Below the pieces are notes generated by a model. That model had not been told where the DNA came from. It was given only the letters and a program-made list of their open reading frames with translations, and searched no databases. Below are positions 31,302-39,530 of a DNA stretch of 39,777 bases, piece by piece. This DNA comes from Lachnospiraceae bacterium UBA7182. GTDB lineage: Bacteria; Bacillota; Clostridia; Lachnospirales; Lachnospiraceae. The stretch spans positions 1 through 39,777 of the forward strand of contig DKVI01000050.1 in the NCBI GenBank assembly GCA_002491115.1. The letters run 5' to 3'. How positions within the stretch are numbered: the first letter of the stretch is position 1; the number at the start of each line of letters is the position of its first letter. Made by a program: the position numbers and the translations under genes.

Positions 31302-32780
31302 TTATAAACTTCCGGCGGCTACTGCACGGAGAAGCCGCATCAAAGGTTCCGAGTACAGCCCGAATACAAGGACCGCCGCTGCAAAGAGTCCCAGCGGAAG
31401 CTTCATCTCCCAGTTGGGGTCCGTGATTCCTTCATTGGACTTTACGTCGTATCCTTTATTGGGGAACCAGGCCCGGATGGCCGCTGTCAGCATATAGACA
31501 GCCGTCATAAGAGCCGAATATAAAAGCACTGCCACCGCGGCGTAGGCATAAGGAAAATGCTCTCCCGTCTCCATGGCTGCCGAAGCAATATTCCATTTAC
31601 TGATAAATCCCGCAAAACCGGGAATCCCCACCAGTGACAGCGCGCATATGGTAAACACGGTAAACACAAACGGCATCCGGTATGCCAGTCCGTCCAGTTC
31701 ATCCACATATTCTTTCCCGCTCTGGTGCAGCACCGCACCCGCGCTGAAGAAAGAACCGATTTTCATAACCGCATGAAATACCAGATGGCTCATGCCTGCC
31801 AGAAGCCCCAAAGGACTCATCATGGATACCGCCAGCAGAATATAGGACAGGTTGCTGATGGTAGAAAAAGCCAGTCTTCTTTTAAAATGCGTCTCTTTTA
31901 CTGCCATGGTCGATCCGTAGATAATGCTGAGCATGGCAATGGTCATCACGGCGAAATGGGCCCAGCTTCCCCGGATAAAATCCGCGCCGAAACAATAGTA
32001 TGTCAGACGCATGACTGCAAAAGCACCGGACTTAACCACTGCCACCGCATGCAGAAGAGCCGTGACCGGCGTCGGAGCCACGGACGCTTTCGGAAGCCAG
32101 CCCTGGAACGGGAATACCGCCGCTTTGACACCAAATCCCCAGAACGCCATCAGATAAACACAGAGCATAAGCTGCGTATGACCGCCTGTCCTGGCTGCAT
32201 CCATGACACCGCCCAGGATAAAGTCCGTTGTATTTCCATAGATAATAATAAACACCAGGGAAATAAAAGCAAAAGCCGCCCCGCCTATGGAATAGTACAG
32301 ATAAATCCTGCTGGCTCTTATGGCCTTCTTCGTCATGGGATGCATGACCAGATAGACTGATACAAGCGTCAGAAGTTCGTAAAACAGATACATGGTCACC
32401 AGATTTTCAGCCATGGCAATTCCAAGGGTCACGCCGTAGGTCATGGTGTAAAAAGCGAAAAAACTGGTAGTACGCTCCTCATGGCGCATATATTCAAAAG
32501 CGTACAGAGTCGCCAGCGGCCACAGGATCGCAATCAGGCAGGTAAACACGCAGCCAAGCCCGTCCAAACGCAGGGCAAAATCCAGATTCCCTGTCAGATG
32601 AAATAAGATAAATCCCTCTTCCGGACGTCTGTATACGCTAAGAAGCGCCAGAACGGACGTAACAATTACCAGAATCTCCAGAAAAAGATTCCGTCTTTTG
32701 TCCGGCAGATGCATCAGGGGCATCAACGCACCTCCCACAATGGGAAGCAACACCGGAAGAACCAGATAAATACTGCTCAT
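31302..32780 (-). CDS. Antiporter-type subunit (MrpD/NuoM-like), third copy
   Basis: 492 residues, about 14 transmembrane helices. Key charged residues are kept: Glu in MYLFYELLTLVS near 118, Lys in FWGFGVKAAVFPFQGWLPKAS near 215, Lys in LHAVAVVKSG near 245 and Lys in GFAGFISKWN near 385. The loop PFQGWLPKASVAPTPVTALLHA, with Thr-Pro and LLHA, resembles NuoL/NuoM rather than the more usual APASAL of its neighbours. It starts 12 bases after the previous gene and precedes the 125-base gap with the stem-loop. Confidence 0.9.
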   Translation of the reverse strand: MSSIYLVLPVLLPIVGGALMPLMHLPDKRRNLFLEILVIVTSVLALLSVYRRPEEGFILFHLTGNLDFALRLDGLGCVFTCLIAILWPLATLYAFEYMRHEERTTSFFAFYTMTYGVTLGIAMAENLVTMYLFYELLTLVSVYLVMHPMTKKAIRASRIYLYYSIGGAAFAFISLVFIIIYGNTTDFILGGVMDAARTGGHTQLMLCVYLMAFWGFGVKAAVFPFQGWLPKASVAPTPVTALLHAVAVVKSGAFAVMRLTYYCFGADFIRGSWAHFAVMTIAMLSIIYGSTMAVKETHFKRRLAFSTISNLSYILLAVSMMSPLGLLAGMSHLVFHAVMKIGSFFSAGAVLHQSGKEYVDELDGLAYRMPFVFTVFTICALSLVGIPGFAGFISKWNIASAAMETGEHFPYAYAAVAVLLYSALMTAVYMLTAAIRAWFPNKGYDVKSNEGITDPNWEMKLPLGLFAAAVLVFGLYSEPLMRLLRAVAAGSL

Positions 32781-32792
32781 ACTCTCCCTCCC

Positions 32793-34283
32793 TTAACCGA
32801 CAATCCCTGCCGCAATGTTCTGCAAAAAGCCTAAAAACGTCCCCGGAAACATGCCGAACAGCACCGCTGCGGCCGTAAATAAAAACAGCGGTATCGTCAT
32901 AAGCAGATTGGGTTCTTTTTTAACCAGTTTTTTATAGTCAAATCCCTCTCCCGGGAAAAACGCCTGTATGGAGATGGGAAGTAAATATCCTGCCGTCAGC
33001 ATGGCGCTGACAAGAAGTACGGCAGGCCCGAACCAGGGCGCAAATATACTCGCCTCTGACTCAAAAGCGCCCATGGCCAGATACCATTTACTGATAAATC
33101 CGCTGGTGGGCGGAATCCCTACCAGCGTAACGGACACCAGAGTAAAGCACCACATGGTAAACGGCATTTCTTTGCCGATCCCGGTCAGCTCCCTGACCGT
33201 CTTTTTACCGGTCTTGTAAATAATTACGCCGGCAACAAGAAACAGGCAGTTCTTCACTACACTGTGAAACACAAAATGAGACAAAGCGCCCACCATGCCT
33301 GTCTCATTTAAGACCGACAGCCCGAACAGAATATAGGACACCTGGCTGACCGTAGAATAGGCAAGCCTTTTTTTCAGCACCTGCTCCTTGTATGCCATCA
33401 TGGACCCCATAAACACCGTGATGAGTGCCAGCGTCATCCACGTATACTGCACCCAGGTTCCGCGGAGCACATCCGCTCCCACCGTATAGAAAACGACACG
33501 GATAATCGCCAGCACACCCGACTTTGTGATAATACCGGACAGAACCGCGCTGGCAGGGGCCGGCGCCACCGGATGGGCTGTAGGCAGCCACCCGTGCATG
33601 GGGAACATGCCCGCCTTCGTGCCAAAACCCACAATAATCAGCATCAGGGCAATCAGCGTCATCCTGTGACTTCCGGAATAAGAATCCAGAAGCGTCAGAT
33701 ATCCGCCCTCCGCAAAAAAACGTCCCGCTCCGTGGGCATACAGATAAAAGATGCCGAACAAAGCCGCAAAAGCGCCCGCTATGGAATAAAACAGATATTT
33801 AAGACCCGCCATCACCGCCTCATGGCTTAATGTATGCAGCACCAGCGGCAGGGAAGTCAAAGTCATCATCTCGAAAAACAGGTACAGGCTGATCAGATTT
33901 CCCGCGTGATCCAGCGCTACCAGAACACCCATGACGATCAGGTAGAATCCGAAATACCGATCCTCGTGTTCTTCATGTTTCATATATTCAAATGCGAATA
34001 TGCCGCCCAAAGTCCACGCCGCAACGGTCATCCCCGCGAACAGGCGGGTCATATTGTCCATGCGCGCCCGCACCTCCAGCGTATCCGTCAACTGCCATAA
34101 AGTAAACTCATAGTCTCCCACCGTCATCAAATACAGCACGATACCGGAAGTCGCCGCATAGACAAGAAAGATCAGGAAGCACTTCAGCTTCCGGTTCCTG
34201 ATCCGATCCTGGAAAAAGAGCAGAAAAAGCCCTGACAGGACGGGAAGCAGAATCGCCGCCCCAAGTAAGTACATAACAGTCAT
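32793..34283 (-). CDS. Antiporter-type subunit (MrpD/MbhH-like), second copy
   Basis: 496 residues, about 14 transmembrane helices. Glu in LYLFFEMMTLTS near 125, Lys in VGFGTKAGMFPMHGWLPTAHP near 220, Lys in LSGIITKSG near 250 and Lys in GIPPTSGFISKWY near 390 are the proton-path residues of MrpD/NuoL/M/N proteins, so ion translocation should be possible. APASAVLSG matches the Mrp/Mbh/HyfB branch. It lies 15 bases after the first antiporter gene. Cytoplasmic membrane. Confidence 0.9.
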   Translation of the reverse strand: MTVMYLLGAAILLPVLSGLFLLFFQDRIRNRKLKCFLIFLVYAATSGIVLYLMTVGDYEFTLWQLTDTLEVRARMDNMTRLFAGMTVAAWTLGGIFAFEYMKHEEHEDRYFGFYLIVMGVLVALDHAGNLISLYLFFEMMTLTSLPLVLHTLSHEAVMAGLKYLFYSIAGAFAALFGIFYLYAHGAGRFFAEGGYLTLLDSYSGSHRMTLIALMLIIVGFGTKAGMFPMHGWLPTAHPVAPAPASAVLSGIITKSGVLAIIRVVFYTVGADVLRGTWVQYTWMTLALITVFMGSMMAYKEQVLKKRLAYSTVSQVSYILFGLSVLNETGMVGALSHFVFHSVVKNCLFLVAGVIIYKTGKKTVRELTGIGKEMPFTMWCFTLVSVTLVGIPPTSGFISKWYLAMGAFESEASIFAPWFGPAVLLVSAMLTAGYLLPISIQAFFPGEGFDYKKLVKKEPNLLMTIPLFLFTAAAVLFGMFPGTFLGFLQNIAAGIVG

Positions 34284-34298
34284 CTTCTCGCTCCTCCT

Positions 34299-35798
34299 TT
34301 ATGCAAACATATCAATCCCTGCATGAATCAGGTCTGTAATCGGCTGTGACAAAAGCCCCAGCACAAAATTCAAAAGTATCAAAGCCACCAGCGCCGCAGC
34401 CGCACCGGCTTTTACATGAATGTGGATGCCTTTGACATTTTCAGGAATGTTCACCGGCGTATAGATACGGATGACCGTGTGCAGGAAATAGACGGCATTC
34501 AGTACGGTACTGACTGCCAGCACGATCAAAGTGACCAGGGTCTTTTTCGGATCCGCCCCCAAAGCCGCCGTCGCAAAAAGCAGTTTGGATATAAAGCCCG
34601 CCAGCATGGGGATGCCTACCATGGAAAGGCTTCCCACCAGAAAAGCAGCGCCTGCCAGCGGATTTCTGAAAGCAGCGCCCTGCAGCGCCGGATAGGCTTT
34701 CTGATTACCCGACGCGTCCGTAAGCCCCTTGGCAGAGACAAACAGCAAGGACTTGGTAACCGCATGCGTCAGTATATGGAAGACTGCCGCCGTCATACCT
34801 TCCCTGGTCGCAAGGCCGATCCCCATGTAAACATAGCCGATCTGGGCAATGGAAGAATACGCAATCATCTTATAGATGTCTTTTGCCATGATCGCACTCA
34901 CCGAACCCATGATCATACCGATCAGCCCAAACACAAACAGGACATTGACAATTTTGCTTCTTACGATAATATCAAATCCGATCACACGATAAAAAATTTT
35001 AATCAGCAGAACAATATAACTTTTAGATACCAGACCGGACAGAATCGCGCTGCTGGACGCAGGCGCGTAGCCATAAGCGTCCGGCATCCAGGAGTGGAAC
35101 GGATACAGTCCGCTCTTAATGGCCAGCCCCACTGTGGACAGACTGATAATCACCAGCAGCGGAACCAGATACTCCCTCGTATCCACCAGATGCACAATCG
35201 CCGTATGCACATTTTCCATCAGAAGATGTCCCGTAATATCATACAGCATGGCAAGGCTTATCAGGAACAGACCTGAACCGATCAGGCTCATAACCATATA
35301 CCTGGTCGCCGCCAGCAGGGAACGCCCGCTGCCGCGGATCATAATCAGGCCGCAGGCTGCGATGGTATTGATCTCCACAAATACATATCCCGTAAACAGG
35401 TCGTTGGTATAAATAATCGCCAGCAGAGAACTTAGCAGAAGATCCACCAGAATAAAATACAGATTGATCTTCCCCGGATCTACAACCCGGAACAGATGCT
35501 CCATCCCGCCCAGCAGGGAGAACAGCATGACCAGGGCAAATACCGTCGCCAGAAGCGCCTCCAGTACGCCTGCCCGGATCTCATTGCCCCAGGGCGCCGG
35601 ATACCGGCCCATCACATAGACAAAGCTTTCCCCTGTGGCTGCCACATAAGACAGCGTAGCTATGGACATAACCGCTACCAGAGATACCACGGTAAGCGTC
35701 ATATATTTGGCCGTCTTTCCTTTCATCGGCGTAGAAATGATACCGGCCGCCATGCAAAGAACGATGGAAAAGCACGGAAAATTCTGAACGAAATTCAT
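34299..35798 (-). CDS. Antiporter-type subunit (MrpD-like), first copy
   Basis: 499 residues, about 14 transmembrane helices. Glu in GYVFVEINTIAACG near 137, Lys in GLAIKSGLYPFHSWMPDAYGYAP near 220, Lys in LSGLVSKSY near 250 and Lys in GIPMLAGFISKLL near 392 are conserved. MPDAYGYAPASSSAILSG is characteristic of MrpD/MnhD. The ATG overlaps the mnhC stop by four bases, the same coupling seen in ordinary mrp operons, so this is the likely true MnhD and the next three genes are additional. Confidence 0.92.
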   Translation of the reverse strand: MNFVQNFPCFSIVLCMAAGIISTPMKGKTAKYMTLTVVSLVAVMSIATLSYVAATGESFVYVMGRYPAPWGNEIRAGVLEALLATVFALVMLFSLLGGMEHLFRVVDPGKINLYFILVDLLLSSLLAIIYTNDLFTGYVFVEINTIAACGLIMIRGSGRSLLAATRYMVMSLIGSGLFLISLAMLYDITGHLLMENVHTAIVHLVDTREYLVPLLVIISLSTVGLAIKSGLYPFHSWMPDAYGYAPASSSAILSGLVSKSYIVLLIKIFYRVIGFDIIVRSKIVNVLFVFGLIGMIMGSVSAIMAKDIYKMIAYSSIAQIGYVYMGIGLATREGMTAAVFHILTHAVTKSLLFVSAKGLTDASGNQKAYPALQGAAFRNPLAGAAFLVGSLSMVGIPMLAGFISKLLFATAALGADPKKTLVTLIVLAVSTVLNAVYFLHTVIRIYTPVNIPENVKGIHIHVKAGAAAALVALILLNFVLGLLSQPITDLIHAGIDMFA

Positions 35799-36172
35799 CT
35801 GAGCTCCTCCTTCTGCATCCTGATCAGGATCTCATCCAGATCCAGTGAATGATATTTGCGGAACAGGCATACAGTCAGAGACAGCATAAGCGCCGTAACG
35901 CTGACAGACACGACAATACCGGTCAGTACCAGGCCGCTGGGAATCGGATTGATATATACTTCCGCATCCGTAACCCCATTTTCCACAATGGGCGCAATGC
36001 GTCCGTCTACGTATCCCATAGCCGCCAGGAACAGATAAACCGCCGTATCCATAATATTAAGCCCTATGATCTTCTTGATCATATTTTTATGAAGAAGAAG
36101 GGTGGTAAAGCCTACACCGAACAGAATCACTGCCGCGATCTCCTCTATATTCATCCAAAGATTTGGTCCCAT
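35795..36172 (-). CDS. mnhC: MnhC/MbhG subunit (NuoK-like)
   Basis: 125 residues from ATG 36172, which follows AGGAGG by nine bases; that ribosome site overlaps the end of the previous gene, two bases before the start. Three transmembrane helices. LLLHKNMIKKIIGLNIMDTAVYLFLAAMG matches NuoK/MnhC, with the buried acidic position replaced by Asp (NIMD) in this family. DPIPSGLVLTGIVVSVSVTA-like sequence (NPIPSGLVLTGIV) is the second signature. It is part of the membrane ion channel of the complex. Confidence 0.92.
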   Translation of the reverse strand: MGPNLWMNIEEIAAVILFGVGFTTLLLHKNMIKKIIGLNIMDTAVYLFLAAMGYVDGRIAPIVENGVTDAEVYINPIPSGLVLTGIVVSVSVTALMLSLTVCLFRKYHSLDLDEILIRMQKEELR

Positions 36173-36174
36173 AT

Positions 36175-37131
36175 TTACATGCCTCCTCTTCTGAATAATG
36201 CAAAGAAACAGTACATGGTACACGCCACTTCCAAACCCACAAAAATATTGATGGGAAGAATCATGCCGCCGCTCAGTATATTCCCCGGCGTTCCGGAAGG
36301 GATCACGTTTTTGATCATATTGGCGCCTGTATAGAAATAATAGATCATGGTAACGCTGTATAAAGACAGCGCGCCCACTTTCACCCTGTCATAAGTCTTC
36401 TCATCGAAAAACCGCTGCATCTTATGAAATCCGAACGTGGTCACATACAGGATCAGTCCGGCTCCTATGGTAGCGCCGCCGGAGAATCCGCCGCCCGGCG
36501 ACAGATGGCCGTTCAGAATAATATAAAATCCGAACAGGAAGATGACCGGTACAAGGATACGGGTAACCATCTGTAAAATAGCATCCGGTTTCGACTCATA
36601 CTTCCAGTCTGTCTCTTTTGTATTCTCAATCTCTTCTTCATTTTTGCGCAACAGCACAATCACACAGGTGGCCGCGATAAAAAGCACACAGGTCTCCCCA
36701 AACGTATCAAATCCTCTGTAACAGAGAATCATATTGGTAACCATATTGACTGCGCCGAACTCTTCCATGCCGTGTTCCACATATCTGGCCGACACTTCAT
36801 TATTATTAGGTCCGTCAGGATCACCGAGCCTCGGTAAATAGGATACGGTCAGAAGCAGCACCGCGATCAGAAGAAAACATAAAGCCACGGATCCCAGCAC
36901 ATAGAGAATCCGAAACGCCCGCATCTCTTTATTCTTGTCCAGGTCATCTAGGTACTGCATCACCTTATCTTCATCCAGACGATCCGGATTGAACACAGAT
37001 CTGCCCCGAAATTCCGCCTCCCGTAAAGGACGCATCTCCATCTTTCCCTCAAAAGGGTCTGTCTCGCCATTCACCCATCTGGTCAGCCGGCTCCACAGAC
37101 TGCTTTCATAATCATCCCTTATCCTGCTCAT
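36175..37131 (-). CDS. MbhE-MnhB fusion subunit with N-terminal extension
   Basis: 318 residues from ATG 37131 after GGAGGGAG. Three parts: (1) about 70 hydrophilic residues (SLWSRLTRWVNGETDPFEGKM, then NPDRLDEDKVMQYLDDL) of unknown role; (2) residues 75-165, an MbhE-like module with PRLGDPDGPNNNEVSARYVEHG and YRGFDTFGETCVLFIA, normally either a separate MbhE protein or the end of MrpA; (3) residues 185-318, MnhB with HLSPGGGFSGGATIGAGLILYV. The overlap with the previous gene is 20 bases. The fused arrangement, with a long cytosolic head, is unusual. Confidence 0.88.
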   Translation of the reverse strand: MSRIRDDYESSLWSRLTRWVNGETDPFEGKMEMRPLREAEFRGRSVFNPDRLDEDKVMQYLDDLDKNKEMRAFRILYVLGSVALCFLLIAVLLLTVSYLPRLGDPDGPNNNEVSARYVEHGMEEFGAVNMVTNMILCYRGFDTFGETCVLFIAATCVIVLLRKNEEEIENTKETDWKYESKPDAILQMVTRILVPVIFLFGFYIILNGHLSPGGGFSGGATIGAGLILYVTTFGFHKMQRFFDEKTYDRVKVGALSLYSVTMIYYFYTGANMIKNVIPSGTPGNILSGGMILPINIFVGLEVACTMYCFFALFRRGGM

Positions 37132-37378
37132 GACTGCTCCCTCCTGCCAGTGCTTTGATCTTCCGCAGGGTGACAAAAAACAGGATACTGCTCACACCTG
37201 CCCCCACAGCCGCTTCTGTAATCGCCAGGTCCGGAGATTCCAGAAGAAACCAGATCACCGACATAATCAGGCTGTAAGACATGAATACAATCACCGAAAT
37301 CAGCGGGCTTCTGATAAAGCTGACCGAAACCGCACATACGATCAGAAAGATCAGAAGGATTACCTTAAATATTTCCAT
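37112..37378 (-). CDS. MbhD-like (DUF4040) membrane subunit
   Basis: 88 residues from ATG 37378, which has GAGGTG upstream and lies inside the end of mnhG (14-base overlap). Three helices: FKVILLIFLIVCAVSVSFI, ISVIVFMSYSLIMSVIWFLL and the conserved PDLAITEAAVGAGVSSILFFVTLRKI. The PDLAITEA motif identifies the MbhD/DUF4040 domain that is fused into MrpA in most Mrp systems. Here it stands alone as in Mbh complexes. Confidence 0.9.
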   Translation of the reverse strand: MEIFKVILLIFLIVCAVSVSFIRSPLISVIVFMSYSLIMSVIWFLLESPDLAITEAAVGAGVSSILFFVTLRKIKALAGGSSHEQDKG

Positions 37379-37697
37379 CTTCCGGCACCTCACATTCTTC
37401 TTTCAGATTCTCGTTAATCATAATCTCCAGCTTCCCGATCATATGAGACGACACCGGCCCCGCAAGCCAGAAAAAGACGATGATTAACGCCAGCTTAAGC
37501 GTGCTTAAATTGATTCCGCTAAGAATCATAAGCCCGAAAATAATAAAAAGGATTCCCAGAGAATCTCCCATAGCGGCAGAATGCATCCGATTTAGCACGT
37601 AATGAAACCGAAAAACGCCGAACACCGCCACGCACAAAGTCAGAAGACCGGTTACGATAAAACCGCCTCCGATGATCAGCTGTGCCCATTCCATCAT
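37365..37697 (-). CDS. mnhG: MnhG/MbhC subunit
   Basis: 110 residues with three helices. FRFHYVLNRMHSAAMGDSLGILFIIFGL is the MnhG signature (one- to two-helix hairpin with the RMHAA motif, here RMHSAA). The ATG overlaps the mnhF stop by four bases. The acidic tail (CEVPEDGN) overlaps the start of the next gene. Confidence 0.92.
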   Translation of the reverse strand: MMEWAQLIIGGGFIVTGLLTLCVAVFGVFRFHYVLNRMHSAAMGDSLGILFIIFGLMILSGINLSTLKLALIIVFFWLAGPVSSHMIGKLEIMINENLKEECEVPEDGNI

Positions 37698-38032
37698 TCT
37701 TCCTCATCCTCCTGTTCTTCCTCATATTCAAAAAAAGCGGCTCCTTTGATCTTGCGCTCCTGATAAGCGCCGCCGTAAATCTTCGTCAGGACAACCACCG
37801 CCAGGAAACTGATCATGGCATAAATCAGACATACGTCAAACAGGTATGTCTCCCGCATATAAAGCGCCAGAATCGCGATTTCCACAATGGTCATCGTACC
37901 GATCATATTGACGGCCACAACCCGGTCAGAAAGTCCCGGTCCCAAAATCGCCCGGATCAGACACAGGATAATCAGCACTCCGATCACAATCATACAAAAA
38001 AGCAGAAAACCATGATAAACACTCTCATACAT
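37694..38032 (-). CDS. mnhF: MnhF/MbhB subunit
   Basis: 112 residues with three transmembrane helices. CLIRAILGPGLSDRVVAVNMIGT is the conserved MnhF motif (GPxxxDRxxAxN). The C-terminal tail is highly acidic (eight Glu/Asp in the last ten residues) and longer than usual. One base separates it from the mnhE stop. Confidence 0.92.
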   Translation of the reverse strand: MYESVYHGFLLFCMIVIGVLIILCLIRAILGPGLSDRVVAVNMIGTMTIVEIAILALYMRETYLFDVCLIYAMISFLAVVVLTKIYGGAYQERKIKGAAFFEYEEEQEDEEE

Positions 38033-38033
38033 A

Positions 38034-38498
38034 TTATTTTACCGCCTCCATCTCTTCTAACAGCTTTACGAAGACAGAGTCCTCCATCCCCTCCGCGAAA
38101 TCCCTGTCCAGGCAGTGTACATAAAATTCACTGCCTTCCAGAGACACAGTGATCGTACCCGGCGTCAATGTAATGGAATTTGCCAGAACAACCCTGGCAA
38201 GCTCCGACTTCAGACCGGACGTAAAATGAACGATCCGGGGTTCTACCTGATACTGGGGCGAAACGATGAAATGAAGCACCTGCCGGTTGGCTTTGAGAAT
38301 CTCTACGATCAGTATCACTATGTACTGAAAAACCATAGGCAGAAGCTTGATGGCACGCGTATCCTTTTTTATGCTATAACCCATAAATTTACAGCAGAAC
38401 GCAAATAAGGCAGCGCTTAAAGCAAGCCCTGTCAGTAAGATTTCCGGCGTAACTCTGCCATTAAATATAATCCAGAGCAGCAGAAATACAAGAAACAT
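38034..38498 (-). CDS. mnhE: MnhE/MbhA subunit
   Basis: 154 residues from ATG 38498, preceded by AAGGAGG at eight bases; the ATG at 38519 would place that ribosome site inside the gene. Two to three N-terminal helices (FLVFLLLWIIFNGRVTPEILLTG) and the conserved soluble half with LANSITLTPGTITVSLEG. It is the first gene of the antiporter operon and has a promoter 30 bases upstream of the start. Confidence 0.92.
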   Translation of the reverse strand: MFLVFLLLWIIFNGRVTPEILLTGLALSAALFAFCCKFMGYSIKKDTRAIKLLPMVFQYIVILIVEILKANRQVLHFIVSPQYQVEPRIVHFTSGLKSELARVVLANSITLTPGTITVSLEGSEFYVHCLDRDFAEGMEDSVFVKLLEEMEAVK

Positions 38499-38528
38499 AT
38501 CCCTTTCCTCCTTGTTCATCAGATATTT

Positions 38529-38557
38529 AGTTTACACTTTTTTTATAAAGAAAACAA
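38529..38557 (-). promoter_or_regulatory. Promoter of antiporter operon
   Basis: Minus strand TTGTTT (38552-38557), 17 bases, TAAACT (38529-38534), in an AT-rich stretch. This would drive twelve genes down to 26752. Confidence 0.5.
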
Positions 38558-38605
38558 CCATTTTTAACTTTTATAACAGAATTTTTACGTCAAAATCCGT
38601 CAATA

Positions 38606-38629
38606 AAAAAAGGACGGTATACCGCCCTT
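38606..38629 (-). terminator. Intrinsic terminator of cbiK
   Basis: AAGGGCGGT pairs with ACCGTCCTT on the minus strand (38621-38629 with 38610-38618, one G-T pair), followed by seven T. The stem touches the cbiK stop codon. It separates cbiK from the antiporter operon. Confidence 0.85.
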
Positions 38630-39411
38630 CATCCGACTGTATCCTGTATATGTTTTACATACAGTCTGCGTATACTCTCATATTCTCCCAATCCTCTCAG
38701 TACACAGCGCACCGTAAACCCCTCCGCCTCAAACCGGCTTTTCCAGGATTCGCCGTCATCACCGGACATATCGTTCAAAGCATGGTCTCCCGCCACCACC
38801 ATAAAAGGCGCCAGCGTCACGCGTCCGGCTTTGTAAGCGCGAACCGACGAAAGCAGCATATCCAGAGACGGAGAAGCTTCCACTGTCCCCAAAAACACGT
38901 TGGCATACCCCATCGCTTTGAATCTGCCGTCCAACGCCGCATAGACCTCATTCACCTGATGGGGCGTGCCGTGGCCCATCAACACCAGGGTGTCTGAGGA
39001 AGGCAGCTCCTTATATTCCTCCATGACCGCCCGGATAACCCTGTCGGAGTCTTCCTCACCGGAAAGAAGCGGCCTGCCGAAACGAATCGACATGAACCGG
39101 TCCTGAAAGACAAGCGCGTCCTCTGTCATCCGGTCGTTCTCTATCCCGCCGATCACATGGGTCGGCTGCACGATTACCTCCGTCACCCCGTCGGCAAGCA
39201 TGCGCTCCATGGCTTCTGTCACCGTATCAATATGTACTCCGTCCCTTTGCCGCAATTTCCGTATGATCCTGCCGCTGGTCCATGCGCGGTATACGGCGTA
39301 TTCCGGAAACGCGTTTTTTATGTCCGCCTCGATTCTGTCGATGGTTTTCTCTCTCGTCTCGTTGACGCTTGTCCCGAAGCTGACTACGAGAATTGCTTTG
39401 GAATATTGCAT
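38629..39411 (-). CDS. cbiK: Sirohydrochlorin cobaltochelatase CbiK
   Basis: 260 residues, the usual CbiK length. VVSFGTSVNETREKTI at the start, Trp-Thr-Ser-Gly (RAWTSGRIIRKL), His in VIVQPTHVIGG, MGHGTPHQVNEVY and MVVAGDHALNDMSGDD are class II chelatase landmarks; the three histidines bind cobalt. It inserts Co into sirohydrochlorin in the anaerobic cobalamin route, although relatives insert Ni or Fe. There is no signal peptide, so it is cytosolic. No other cobalamin gene is present. The start follows AAAGGAG. It forms a single-gene unit with its own promoter and terminator, and no cobalamin riboswitch is visible in the 60-base leader. Confidence 0.92.
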   Translation of the reverse strand: MQYSKAILVVSFGTSVNETREKTIDRIEADIKNAFPEYAVYRAWTSGRIIRKLRQRDGVHIDTVTEAMERMLADGVTEVIVQPTHVIGGIENDRMTEDALVFQDRFMSIRFGRPLLSGEEDSDRVIRAVMEEYKELPSSDTLVLMGHGTPHQVNEVYAALDGRFKAMGYANVFLGTVEASPSLDMLLSSVRAYKAGRVTLAPFMVVAGDHALNDMSGDDGESWKSRFEAEGFTVRCVLRGLGEYESIRRLYVKHIQDTVG

Positions 39412-39444
39412 AACGGTCTCCTTTGTATGGTCATATATGCCTAT

Positions 39445-39473
39445 ACTATAGCATTCTTGATTTATAAATGCAA
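39445..39473 (-). promoter_or_regulatory. Promoter of cbiK
   Basis: Minus strand TTGCAT (39468-39473), 17 bases, TATAGT (39445-39450). Predicted transcription start near 39438, giving a leader of about 27 bases, too short for a riboswitch. Confidence 0.7.
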
Positions 39474-39530
39474 CACGTCTGCTTTCTGTTTTCTATTCCA
39501 CAAAAATGCGAGTACTCGCAAAAATTTTCA

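Noticed and set aside
34416..35276. Plus-strand 286-codon frame opposite the first antiporter gene
   Set aside because: Gln/His/Arg-rich shadow frame with no ribosome site; the minus strand is clearly a membrane protein.
39412..39530. Cobalamin riboswitch before cbiK
   Set aside because: The leader is only about 27 bases from the predicted start and shows no B12-box-like sequence.
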